Positions 16,616-24,474 of a DNA stretch of 41,843 nucleotides are shown one piece after another; position 1 is the first letter of the stretch, and each line of letters begins with the position of its first letter. The DNA lies in assembly GCA_964498125.1 (NCBI GenBank), contig CAZCGE010000057.1, positions 1 through 41,843 on the forward strand, written 5' to 3'. This DNA comes from CAMDBL01 sp964498125. GTDB lineage: Bacteria; Pseudomonadota; Alphaproteobacteria; Rhizobiales; Hyphomicrobiaceae. The notes beneath the pieces are model-generated. The model searched no databases. It saw only the letters and a list, made by a program, of their open reading frames with translations, and had not been told where the DNA came from. The position numbers and the translations under genes are program-made.

Positions 16616-17695
16616 ATGGGTCAGAAGTACAACGTGATGATCATGGGCGCGTCCTACGGTTCGCTGCTCGGCACCAAGCTGGCGCTCGCCGGCCACAACG
16701 TCAAGCTTGCCTGCCTGCCGGCCGAGGTGGCGCTGATCAATTCCGAAGGCGCGCGCGTGCGCATGCCGGTCAAGGGCCGCGAGGGCCTGGTCGAGGTCGA
16801 CTCGCGCAAGCTGCCCGGCAAGCTCTCCGCCGACGTGCCGGCCAACCTGAAACCGGCCGACTACGACCTGATCTGCCTGGCCATGCAGGAGCCGCAGTAC
16901 CGGACACCGGGCGCGCGCGAACTGCTCGACGCGGTGGCGAAGTCCAAGGTGCCGTGCATGTCGATCATGAACATGCCGCCGCTGCCCTACCTCGCCCGCA
17001 TTCCCGGCCTCGATACCAATGCCTTGAAGCCGTGCTTCGCCGATCCGACGGTGTGGCAGAATTTCGATCCCAACATGATGACTCTGTGCAGCCCCGATCC
17101 GCAGGCCTTCCGCCCGCCCGAGGAGAAGATCAACGTGCTGCAGGTGCGGCTGCCGACCAACTTCAAGGCGGCGCGCTTCGTCTCCGACAAGCACACCGCC
17201 ATCCTGCGCCAGCTCGAGGCCGACATCGACGCCGCGCGCTTTGATGCGGGTGACGGCAAGCCAATCGAGCTGCCGGTCAAGCTCAAGGTGCACGACTCGA
17301 TCTTCGTGCCGCTGGCCAAGTGGGCGATGCTGCTCGCCGGCAACTATCGCTGCGTGCAGAAGGACGCCATGCGCCCGATCAAGGAGGCGGTGCACAGCGA
17401 CCTCGACGCCTCGCGCGCGGTCTACAACTGGGTCGTTGATCTGTGCGTGTCGATCGGCGCCGACCGCCGCGACATGGTGCCGTTCGAGAAGTACGCCGCC
17501 GCCGCGCAGTCGTTGCTGACCCCGTCCTCGGCGGCACGCGCCTTGGCGGCCGGTGCGCCCAATATCGAGCGCGTCGACAAGCTGGTGCAGATCATCGCTG
17601 GCATGAAGGGCAAGCGGCTCGACGCCGTCGATCAGATCGTGACGCTGGTCGAAGGCTGGCTCGAGGGCAACCGCAAGAAGGCGGCTGCGAGCTGA
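16616..17695 (+). CDS. Ketopantoate reductase-like (ApbA/PanE family) oxidoreductase
   Basis: 359 residues from ATG 16616; AGGAGGAGG lies upstream. The N-terminus KYNVMIMGASYGSLLGTKLA is a Rossmann fold with a GxSxG variant of the usual GxGxxG, followed by ALINSEGARVRMPV and DLICLAMQEPQYRTPG, as in PanE/ApbA. The C-terminal half is helical (KEAVHSDLDASRAVYNWVVD). It is longer than classical PanE (about 300), so it may be a paralogue acting on another 2-keto acid or dinucleotide substrate. It stands alone, flanked by palindromic repeats on both sides. Confidence 0.72.
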   Translation: MGQKYNVMIMGASYGSLLGTKLALAGHNVKLACLPAEVALINSEGARVRMPVKGREGLVEVDSRKLPGKLSADVPANLKPADYDLICLAMQEPQYRTPGARELLDAVAKSKVPCMSIMNMPPLPYLARIPGLDTNALKPCFADPTVWQNFDPNMMTLCSPDPQAFRPPEEKINVLQVRLPTNFKAARFVSDKHTAILRQLEADIDAARFDAGDGKPIELPVKLKVHDSIFVPLAKWAMLLAGNYRCVQKDAMRPIKEAVHSDLDASRAVYNWVVDLCVSIGADRRDMVPFEKYAAAAQSLLTPSSAARALAAGAPNIERVDKLVQIIAGMKGKRLDAVDQIVTLVEGWLEGNRKKAAAS

Positions 17696-17705
17696 GTCGA
17701 GAATC

Positions 17706-17821
17706 GGGGTCAGACCCCGCGGGTCTGACCCCATGCTTCGACGTTGCCGTCTGGCCTGGGTGTCTGGATGCCCTTGCTATTGGCGCCCTGCCCTGGGGTC
17801 AGACCCGCAGGGTCTGACCCC
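17706..17821. repeat. Two palindromic repeats, family A variant (GGGGTCAGACCC)
   Basis: Perfect 12-base-arm hairpins at 17706-17732 (loop CGC) and 17795-17821 (loop GCA). The core GTCAGAC is shared with family A, but the outer bases are GGG/CCC rather than GT/AC. They lie between convergent genes, about 60 bases apart. Confidence 0.85.
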
Positions 17822-17832
17822 GATCTGGCCCG

Positions 17833-18678
17833 CTACTCGCTCTTGCGGCGCGCCATGAAGGCCAGCCGCTCGAACAGGTGCACGTCCTGCTCGTTCTTGA
17901 GCAGGGCGCCATGCAGCGGTGGGATCAGCTTCCTCGGGTCCTGCTCGCGCAGTGTCTCGGCGCTGATGTCCTCGTTCAGCAGCAGCTTCAGCCAGTCGAG
18001 CAGCTCCGACGTTGACGGTTTTTTCTTCAGGCCCGGCACGTCGCGGATGTCATAGAAAATCTTCAAGGCTTCGGCGACGAGGCGGCCCTTGAGGCCGGGG
18101 AAATGCACGTCGACGATCTGGCGCATGGTGTCGGCGTCGGGGAACTTGATGTAGTGGAAGAAGCAGCGGCGCAGGAAGGCATCCGGCAGCTCCTTCTCGT
18201 TGTTTGACGTGATCATGACGATCGGCCGCTGCTCAGCCTTGATGGTCTCGCCGGTCTCGTAGACGAAGAACTCCATGCGATCGAGTTCTTGCAGCAGATC
18301 GTTGGGAAACTCGATGTCGGCCTTGTCGATCTCGTCGATCAGCAGCACCGGGCGCGTCGCATGCGTGAACGCCTCCCACAGCTTGCCCTTCTTGATGTAG
18401 TTCTTGATGTCCTGGACGCGGGCGTCGCCGAGCTGGCTGTCGCGCAGGCGCGAGACCGCGTCGTATTCGTACAGCCCCTGGTGCGCCTTGGTGGTCGACT
18501 TGATGTGCCACTCGATGATCGGCAAGCCCAGCGCCTGGGCGATCTCCAGCGCCAGCACGGTCTTGCCGGTGCCGGGCTCGCCCTTGACCAGCAGTGGCCG
18601 CTCGAGCGTGATGGCGGCGTTGACGGCCACTTTCAGGTCGTCGGTGGTGACATAAGTTTTCGTGCCGGTGAAACGCAT
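17833..18678 (-). CDS. MoxR family AAA+ ATPase
   Basis: 281 residues. Walker A is VKGEPGTGKTVLA (residues 33-40 core), Walker B is VLLIDEID (111-118), followed by VMITSNNEKELPDAFLRRCFF (sensor 1 and arginine finger). MoxR ATPases act as chaperones that load metals or assemble complexes, usually with a von Willebrand A-domain partner encoded next to them; none is seen here, as the next gene downstream is on the other strand. The 5' flank is a long 7-base tandem repeat that ends 11 bases before the start codon, with only a weak GGA for ribosome binding. Confidence 0.9.
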   Translation of the reverse strand: MRFTGTKTYVTTDDLKVAVNAAITLERPLLVKGEPGTGKTVLALEIAQALGLPIIEWHIKSTTKAHQGLYEYDAVSRLRDSQLGDARVQDIKNYIKKGKLWEAFTHATRPVLLIDEIDKADIEFPNDLLQELDRMEFFVYETGETIKAEQRPIVMITSNNEKELPDAFLRRCFFHYIKFPDADTMRQIVDVHFPGLKGRLVAEALKIFYDIRDVPGLKKKPSTSELLDWLKLLLNEDISAETLREQDPRKLIPPLHGALLKNEQDVHLFERLAFMARRKSE

Positions 18679-18689
18679 GGTGGATCCGG

Positions 18690-18842
<153 letters not shown>

Positions 18843-18848
18843 ATTCCC

Positions 18849-19541
18849 TCAAAACGGAAATGCCGTGCCGCGGTAGTCCTCGAACACGCCGGTGGTGGCC
18901 AGCGTCAGCGCCTCGAGTCGGTCGATCAGGCCCTGCGCGCTGTCGCTCACCTTGGTTTCGGCATTGGCGCCGCCCATGTCGGTCCGCACCCAGCCGGGAT
19001 GGAAGGCTGCGACCGCAATGCCGAGCGGCTGCAATTCCACGGCCAAGTTGCGGGCCAGGTTGATCACGCCGGCCTTGGACGCGCGATAGGGCAGGATGCC
19101 GCCCTTGGCCAGCGTGCTGGAGCCCAGGTGCGAGCCGACGAAGGCCAGTTTGCCGGCGCCCGAGGCCTTGAGATTGGGGATCAGCGCGCGCGAGACGAGA
19201 TAGGGTCCGACGACATTGGTGACCAGCACGTCGGTCCAGGTCTTGAGGTTGTGCCATGGATCGTCCCAGCCGCCACGGCCGCCGAGTATGCCGGCATTGT
19301 TGATGACGATATCGAGCGGGCGGCCCGACAAAGCCTTGCCGAGGATCGAGACCGAGGCTTCGCTGCCGACCTCGAGGGGCAGCACGGTGACGCGACCCGA
19401 TTGCCTCGCCAGCGCATTGAGCGCCTCGGCCTTGGCCGGCGCGCGCGCGGTGGCGATGACATCGTGGCCGGAGGCGGCATAGCGCTTGGTCATTTCCAGG
19501 CCGATGCCGCGATTGGCGCCGGTGATCAACACGGTTGGCAT
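18849..19541 (-). CDS. Short-chain dehydrogenase/reductase (SDR) family oxidoreductase
   Basis: 230 residues from ATG 19541; an in-frame ATG at 19553 is possible but neither has a clear binding site. VLITGANRGIGLEMTKRYA is the nucleotide-binding TGxxxGIG motif, DIVINNAGILGG the NNAG motif, LAFVGSHLGSS supplies the catalytic Ser and YRASKAGVINLARNLAVEL the YxxxK pair. It is a cytosolic NAD(P)-dependent oxidoreductase, similar to small C-factor/carbonyl-reductase-type SDRs. The substrate is not predictable. It lies upstream of the MoxR gene on the same strand, separated by the tandem-repeat element. Confidence 0.9.
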   Translation of the reverse strand: MPTVLITGANRGIGLEMTKRYAASGHDVIATARAPAKAEALNALARQSGRVTVLPLEVGSEASVSILGKALSGRPLDIVINNAGILGGRGGWDDPWHNLKTWTDVLVTNVVGPYLVSRALIPNLKASGAGKLAFVGSHLGSSTLAKGGILPYRASKAGVINLARNLAVELQPLGIAVAAFHPGWVRTDMGGANAETKVSDSAQGLIDRLEALTLATTGVFEDYRGTAFPF

Positions 19542-19629
19542 GGGGCAGCGCATCCAGTTTCGAGTTGTGGACGTTGAGGTTGGATGCCGAACTTAGGCGC
19601 AGCTCGCCGCCCGGGCAAGGCGCCGTCGC

Positions 19630-19727
19630 CGTAGGTCGGATCGAGCCCTTCGCGAGACCCGACAACTCCCGGTGGGCGCAGATGTCGGGTCTCCCCCGGA
19701 TCAATTGTCCGGGATCGACCCGCCTAC
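19630..19727. repeat. Paired palindromic repeat, family C
   Basis: Starts CGTAGGTCGGATCGAGCCC and ends ATCGACCCGCCTAC, with the internal GTCGGGTCTCCCCCGGAT block. It is a diverged copy of the element at 6976-7075. As there, its right end supplies a TAG stop (19724-19726), this time for the MmcB gene. Confidence 0.83.
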
Positions 19728-20218
19728 ATGTTCAGGCCTGGCTGCAGCCCCAACTCCGGGTCGGCTAGCGCCTGCTGGCGCAAGGCGCCCAAACGCGCCA
19801 GGCGCAGCAACATCGCCTTGCGCCGGCCCGCTGCCAGCCGGTGCTCGGGCGCCGGCCGCTGGATATCGCCGCCATAGCGGTCGGCAACGATGATGCCGGT
19901 GTCTTCGGGCAGGATGCCGATGGGAAAGTCCGGCGCCACGGCAAAGTAAAGCTGGTCGGAGAAGTCGCGATAGTCCGGCCATTTCTGGTCGGAGCGGTAA
20001 TCCTCGATGCTCGACTTGACCTCGATGATCCAGATGTCGCCCGTGCCCGTCACCGCCGCGAGGTCGGCGCGGCGGCCATTGGGCAGCGGCACTTCCGGCT
20101 GGCTGGCCAGGCCCAGCGACAGCAGCAGCCGGCCCGTGCCGCGGGCGATGGCCAGGGCCGCCTGCGACTGGCGGCCATCATTGGAAACCAGTCCTGCATC
20201 TTGCTTGACCTCGGTCAT
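19724..20218 (-). CDS. mmcB: MmcB family DNA repair protein
   Basis: 164 residues from ATG 20218; the frame stays open further up, but MTEVKQDAG is the likelier start. It reads ALAIARGTGRLLLSLGLASQ, EVPLPNGRRADLAAV, DIWIIEVKSSIEDYRSDQKW, DYRDFSDQLYFAVAPDFPIG and TGIIVADRYGG. The RADLAA...IEVKS pattern is a PD-(D/E)xK nuclease-like core (Asp, then ExK). MmcB is an alphaproteobacterial protein linked in Caulobacter to DNA-damage response. The last codons and the stop lie in a dispersed palindromic repeat. Confidence 0.83.
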   Translation of the reverse strand: MTEVKQDAGLVSNDGRQSQAALAIARGTGRLLLSLGLASQPEVPLPNGRRADLAAVTGTGDIWIIEVKSSIEDYRSDQKWPDYRDFSDQLYFAVAPDFPIGILPEDTGIIVADRYGGDIQRPAPEHRLAAGRRKAMLLRLARLGALRQQALADPELGLQPGLNM

Positions 20219-20393
20219 GCTCTCGCCATCTCCCGGTGGCGTATCATCGGAGTCCTGCCTGTAGGTTGCCAGTGCCGGCGTCTCGAATTCCACCGCGTCA
20301 TCGGCGTTGCGGTTGCATCTTCACGCTGGCGCACGCTTGACCTGATGACCTAACCTCGTATGAAACTATCGCAGTCGATGGGGTGCCGCATCC

Positions 20394-22922
20394 ATGTTCT
20401 TCCGCCGTGCCAATCCGGACAAGCCTGCCGCGGCCAGCACGGTCGCGGGCGCGATCACGGAGGCCGGCGACGTTGTCGCCGAGGCCGCGGCGCGGCCTGA
20501 GCCTTTGCCGGTCAGCGAACTCAGGCGCACGGTCGATGCCAAGAACCTGGGGTTCAAGACCACGGCCGAACTGGAGCCCATGACCGGGCTGATCGGCCAG
20601 GACCGGGCGCTGCGCGCCATCGAGTTCGGGGCGACGATCAAGGCGGCCGACTTCAACATGTTCGTGCTGGGCCCGCCGGCCTCCGGCAAGAGCACGGCGG
20701 TCAAGGCCTATCTCGAGCGCAAGGCCAAGGCCGAGCCGACGCCCGACGACTGGGTCTACGTCAACAACTTCGACACCCATAACCGGCCCTTGGCGCTGCG
20801 GTTGCCGCACGGGCGGGCCAAGCAGCTTGCCAGCGGCATGGTCGGCGCCATCGATGAGCTGCGCACCACGCTGCCCGCGACGTTCGAAGGCGAGGATTAC
20901 CAGGCGCGGCGCCGGGCGATCGACGAAACCTTTCGCTCGGGCCAGGAGGATGCTTTCGAGGCCCTCAACCGCAAGGCCATGGGCCTGAACATTGCCATCC
21001 TGCGCACGCCCACCGGTTTTGCCATGGCGCCGACGCACGAAGGCAAGGTGGTCAAGCCCGAGGTCTTCAACCAACTGCCCGAAGTCATGCGCAAGGACGT
21101 CGAGTCCAAGATCGAGGTGCTGCAGACGGAACTCGAGGGCATCCTCGCGCAGGCGCCGCGCGTCGACAAGGTGCGCCGCGGCGAGCTGTCGACGCTCAAT
21201 GCCGAGATCGGCGCCGTCACTGTCCGCGCCGCGCTCGATGATCAGATGGCGGCGTTCGGGGATCTTGCGGAGGTGCTGGCTTTCCTCGCCGCCGCCGAAC
21301 GCGATCTCATTCGCAATGTCGGCCTGTTCCTGGCGCCGAGCGGGGAAGACAACGAGATCGTCAAGCAGCCGGCCGATACCTCGCGCGATCCTCGCTTCCG
21401 CCGCTACATGGTGAACCCGATGGTGGCCAACGGGGAGGCGCCGACCGGCGCGCCCATCGTCGAGGATCTGAACCCCACCTACGGCAACCTGATCGGCCGC
21501 ATCGAGCACCTCGCCCAGATGGGCACGCTGGTCACCGATTTCCTGCTGATCAAGCCCGGCACCCTGCATCGGGCCAATGGCGGCTATCTGCTGATCGACG
21601 CGCGCAAGCTGCTGCTGTCGCCGTTCGCCTGGGAAGCCTTGAAGCGCACCATCAAGGCCCGCGAGATCCGCATCGAGCAGCCGGCCGAGACCAGCGGCCT
21701 GATGTCGACGCAGACGCTCGATCCCGTGCCGATCCCGCTCGATCTCAGGGTGGTGCTGTTCGGCGACCGCGAGCTTTATTATCTGCTGGCGGCGCACGAT
21801 CCGGATTTCTCGCGCCTGTTCAAGGTGCAGGCGGATTTCGACGACAGCATCGCGCGCTCGCCCGACAACGACAAGGCTTATGCCCGCGTCATTGCCTCGA
21901 TCGTCAAGGAACACAAGCTGCGCGCCGTCGATGCCGAGGGTGTGGCGCGCATCATCGAGGAGGGTGCGCGGCTCGCCGATGATCGCGAAAAGCTGTCGAT
22001 CGAGATCGGCAGGGTCGCCGATATCGTGCGCGAGGCCGACTATTGGGCCGGGAAATCCAAGCACGCGGCCATCACCCGCGCCGACGTCGCCAAGGCCATC
22101 GACGAGCACATTCAGCGCTCGGGCCGATTGCGCGACCGCGCCCAGGAGACGATCGAGCGCGGCATCGTGCTGGTCGACACCGAGGGCGCCAAGGTCGGCC
22201 AGATCAATGGCCTGTCGGTGCTGCAGCTCGGCGACTTCTCGTTCGGCCGGCCGACCCGCATCACCGCGCGCGTGCGCATGGGCCAGGGGCGCGTCACCGA
22301 CATCGAGCGCGAGGTTAAGCTCGGCGGGCCGCTGCATTCCAAGGGCGTGATGATCCTGTGGGGCTACCTGGCCGGGCGCTATGCCCAGGATGTGCCGCTG
22401 GCGCTCGCCGCCAGCCTGGTGTTCGAGCAGTCCTATGGCGGCGTCGACGGTGACAGTGCCTCCTCGACGGAACTCTATGCGCTGCTGTCGGCGCTGTCGG
22501 AGGTGCCCATCAAGCAGGGCCTGGCGGTCACCGGCTCGGTCAACCAGTGGGGCGAGGTGCAGGCGATCGGCGGCGTCAACGAGAAGATCGAGGGCTTCTT
22601 CGACGTCTGCAAGGCGCGCAAGGCGAGCGGCGAGCAGGGCGTGCTGATTCCGGCCGCCAACGTGCAGCACCTGATGCTGCGGGAGGATGTGGTCGAGGCC
22701 TGTGCCAAGGGCACGTTCTCGATCCATGCCATCGCCAGCATCGACCAGGGCATCGAGGTTTTGACCGGCGCCAAGGCCGGCGTGCGAGGTCCCGACGGAG
22801 CGTTTCCGGCCGGCACCATCAGCCGCCTCGTCGAGGACAAGCTGAAAGCCTTCGCCGAGCGCGCGCGCGGCTTTGCGCAGGGGCCGACGAACGGCGCCGC
22901 CGGCAATGGGGTAACGTCATGA
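20394..22922 (+). CDS. LonB-type ATP-dependent protease
   Basis: 842 residues. The AAA+ part has Walker A FVLGPPASGKSTAV (about residues 91-98), a long helical insertion (about 190-330) and HRANGGYLLIDARKLL (Walker B). The C-terminal third is a Lon protease domain with the catalytic Ser688 in GDSASSTELYALLSAL and Lys731 in IGGVNEKIEGFFDVC. It lacks the N-terminal LON substrate-binding domain of LonA and matches the bacterial AAA_32/LonB-like group (YcbZ type). It degrades cytosolic or membrane-near proteins using ATP. The stop overlaps the start of the next gene (ATGA), so the two are translated together. Confidence 0.92.
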   Translation: MFFRRANPDKPAAASTVAGAITEAGDVVAEAAARPEPLPVSELRRTVDAKNLGFKTTAELEPMTGLIGQDRALRAIEFGATIKAADFNMFVLGPPASGKSTAVKAYLERKAKAEPTPDDWVYVNNFDTHNRPLALRLPHGRAKQLASGMVGAIDELRTTLPATFEGEDYQARRRAIDETFRSGQEDAFEALNRKAMGLNIAILRTPTGFAMAPTHEGKVVKPEVFNQLPEVMRKDVESKIEVLQTELEGILAQAPRVDKVRRGELSTLNAEIGAVTVRAALDDQMAAFGDLAEVLAFLAAAERDLIRNVGLFLAPSGEDNEIVKQPADTSRDPRFRRYMVNPMVANGEAPTGAPIVEDLNPTYGNLIGRIEHLAQMGTLVTDFLLIKPGTLHRANGGYLLIDARKLLLSPFAWEALKRTIKAREIRIEQPAETSGLMSTQTLDPVPIPLDLRVVLFGDRELYYLLAAHDPDFSRLFKVQADFDDSIARSPDNDKAYARVIASIVKEHKLRAVDAEGVARIIEEGARLADDREKLSIEIGRVADIVREADYWAGKSKHAAITRADVAKAIDEHIQRSGRLRDRAQETIERGIVLVDTEGAKVGQINGLSVLQLGDFSFGRPTRITARVRMGQGRVTDIEREVKLGGPLHSKGVMILWGYLAGRYAQDVPLALAASLVFEQSYGGVDGDSASSTELYALLSALSEVPIKQGLAVTGSVNQWGEVQAIGGVNEKIEGFFDVCKARKASGEQGVLIPAANVQHLMLREDVVEACAKGTFSIHAIASIDQGIEVLTGAKAGVRGPDGAFPAGTISRLVEDKLKAFAERARGFAQGPTNGAAGNGVTS

Positions 22923-23785
22923 TCGCACATGTCGCCAGTGCAGGGGAGGATCGCGGCCGGGTGGTGCTGCGGCTGTCGTCGTCGGGGCATTCCAGCGAGT
23001 TCGCGCTCGAGGCCGCGGTGCGCGTCGCCCAGGCCTTCCAGTCCGAGGTCGAAAGCCTGTTCGTGGTGGAGCAGCAGCTGCTGGAGCTGGCGAGCTTTCC
23101 GTTCGCGCGCGAGGTCTCGTTTTCTGGCCGCCAGGTGCGGGCGCTGTCGCCGGCCGGTATCGAGCGGGACATGCGCATGGTTGCCTCCGCTTGGATGCGC
23201 CGGGTCGAGGCCATCGCCCGCAGGGCCGATGTGCCGGTGCGGGGCCGCAGCGTCCGGGGTGAAACCGTCGATGTGCTGGCCACCGCCTGCGCCGAGTGCG
23301 GGCCGTGGAACGTGGTGGCGCTGGCTGAGCCGTTCACGCCTTATCACAGCCCGGCGCTGAAAGAGTTGTTCGATACCGTCATCGGCACCACCGGCATCGT
23401 GCTGGTGGGGCCGAAGGCGCGGCGCAGCACCGGCCCGGTGATCGCAGCGGTTGAAGACATCGAGCGGCTGCCGGGCATGTTGCGCGCCGCCGAGCGGCTG
23501 GCCTCCGTCCAGTCGAGCGCCATCCTGCTGCTGCTGATCGGCAGTTCGGAGGAGCGGGCGAACTTGATGGAGGCGCAGACGCGGCTGGTGCTCGGGGCGC
23601 AAAGCGAGATCAGAATCGCCGCGGTCGAGCCCGCTCGCGGCGCGCCCGCCGTCGCAGCCGAAGCCTTGCGCCGGTTAGGCGGTAGTTTCGTCATCGCCCA
23701 GTACGGCGGCCTGGTGGTGCCTGAGAACGATGACTTGAAACCGCTGGTGACAGCGCTGGAGTGCCCGCTGTTCCTGGTGCGCTGA
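22919..23785 (+). CDS. Hypothetical protein coupled to the LonB-type protease, universal-stress-protein-like layout
   Basis: 288 residues; ATG 22919 overlaps the protease stop by four bases. Two similar halves are suggested: VVLRLSSSGHSSEFALEAAV, EVESLFVVEQQLLELASFPF and GTTGIVLVGPKARRS in the first; LPGMLRAAERLASVQSSAIL, GGSFVIAQYGGLVV and ECPLFLVR in the second. The strand-helix order with ALEAAVRVAQAF and a terminal CPLFLVR resembles tandem UspA-like domains, but the ATP-binding glycine loop is not clear. The translational coupling suggests an adaptor, regulator or partner of the protease. There is no signal peptide. Confidence 0.7.
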   Translation: MIAHVASAGEDRGRVVLRLSSSGHSSEFALEAAVRVAQAFQSEVESLFVVEQQLLELASFPFAREVSFSGRQVRALSPAGIERDMRMVASAWMRRVEAIARRADVPVRGRSVRGETVDVLATACAECGPWNVVALAEPFTPYHSPALKELFDTVIGTTGIVLVGPKARRSTGPVIAAVEDIERLPGMLRAAERLASVQSSAILLLLIGSSEERANLMEAQTRLVLGAQSEIRIAAVEPARGAPAVAAEALRRLGGSFVIAQYGGLVVPENDDLKPLVTALECPLFLVR

Positions 23786-23798
23786 GGCGGCGCGCCGC

Positions 23799-24158
23799 TT
23801 ATTTCTTGCGGCCCTTGCGCGCCGCGTAGCGGGCATCGCGGGCAGCCTTTTGCGCGGCCCTCTGCTCATCGGTCAGGACCGCGTCCTCGACCGCCTTCTG
23901 CTGGGCGGCAAGCTGTGCCGCGGCGGCACGTTCGGCCTGCCCGGCGGCTTCTCGATCCGCGCGCTCTTGCTCCGCCTGCGCCTTGGCGGCACGCCGGGCT
24001 TCGCGCGCCTCGGCGACGGCCTGCAACTCCGCCTTTTTGGCGATCACGGCGGGATCATCAGGTCCCGGCATCGCCCGGATCTTGCGCAGCAAGTCCTGTT
24101 TCGCCTGGGCCGCTGTCTGCAGCCGCTCGTTGAAGCTCTTGTCCTTGAATTCTCTCAT
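23799..24158 (-). CDS. DUF6481 family protein
   Basis: 119 residues from ATG 24158. The opening MREFKDKSFNERLQTAAQAK and AMPGPDDPAVIAKKAELQAV, followed by a highly charged Ala/Glu/Lys/Arg helix (AREARRAAKAQAEQERADRE) and the ending AARDARYAARKGRKK, are the signature of DUF6481, a small alphaproteobacterial family of unknown role. It is probably one long helix or coiled coil and is very basic at the C-terminus. Convergent with the gene at 22919-23785, 13 bases apart. Confidence 0.85.
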   Translation of the reverse strand: MREFKDKSFNERLQTAAQAKQDLLRKIRAMPGPDDPAVIAKKAELQAVAEAREARRAAKAQAEQERADREAAGQAERAAAAQLAAQQKAVEDAVLTDEQRAAQKAARDARYAARKGRKK

Positions 24159-24474
24159 GTCACTCGGTGTTGTGCTGTGTGCCAAAGGTCGGCTTCGGCG
24201 CTTTGCCGGGCCACGTTTGGCCTCTTGTAGCGGCAGAATGCCGGCACGGCCACTGGCGAAATGGCTGACACGCGAAATTGCGGGCACGCGAAATGGCTGG
24301 CGGACAACATTGCGGTGTTGCCAGCCCGCCGCAAGGTTTATCGCAGCGCCGCAAAATCGTCACGCGGCCCGTTGCAATTGACCCATGCGGCGATTGCGCT
24401 AAGCAAGTCGTCTTGGCGTGGGCCGTCTTGGAGTGGGCTGGCGTGCGGCTTTCGGGTTGGGCAAGGGGGACGGC
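24159..24474. other. Intergenic region between divergent genes
   Basis: 316 bases without a credible gene, between the divergent DUF6481 and symporter genes, so it should hold both promoters. I see no convincing -35/-10 pair. It contains a 3 x 16-base tandem repeat at 24256-24303. Confidence 0.6.
24256..24303. repeat. Three tandem copies of a 16-base unit
   Basis: GCGAAATGGCTGACAC, GCGAAATTGCGGGCAC and GCGAAATGGCTGGCGG lie head to tail with GCGAAAT fixed. They could be repeated regulator sites or a simple slippage repeat. Confidence 0.7.

Noticed and set aside
17833..18678. Full MoxR-VWA chaperone operon
   Set aside because: No von Willebrand A-domain gene is adjacent; the next gene downstream is on the other strand.
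20298..22727. 809-codon open frame antisense to the LonB-type protease
   Set aside because: Shadow frame created by high third-position GC; no recognisable domain, and the other strand carries all protease motifs.
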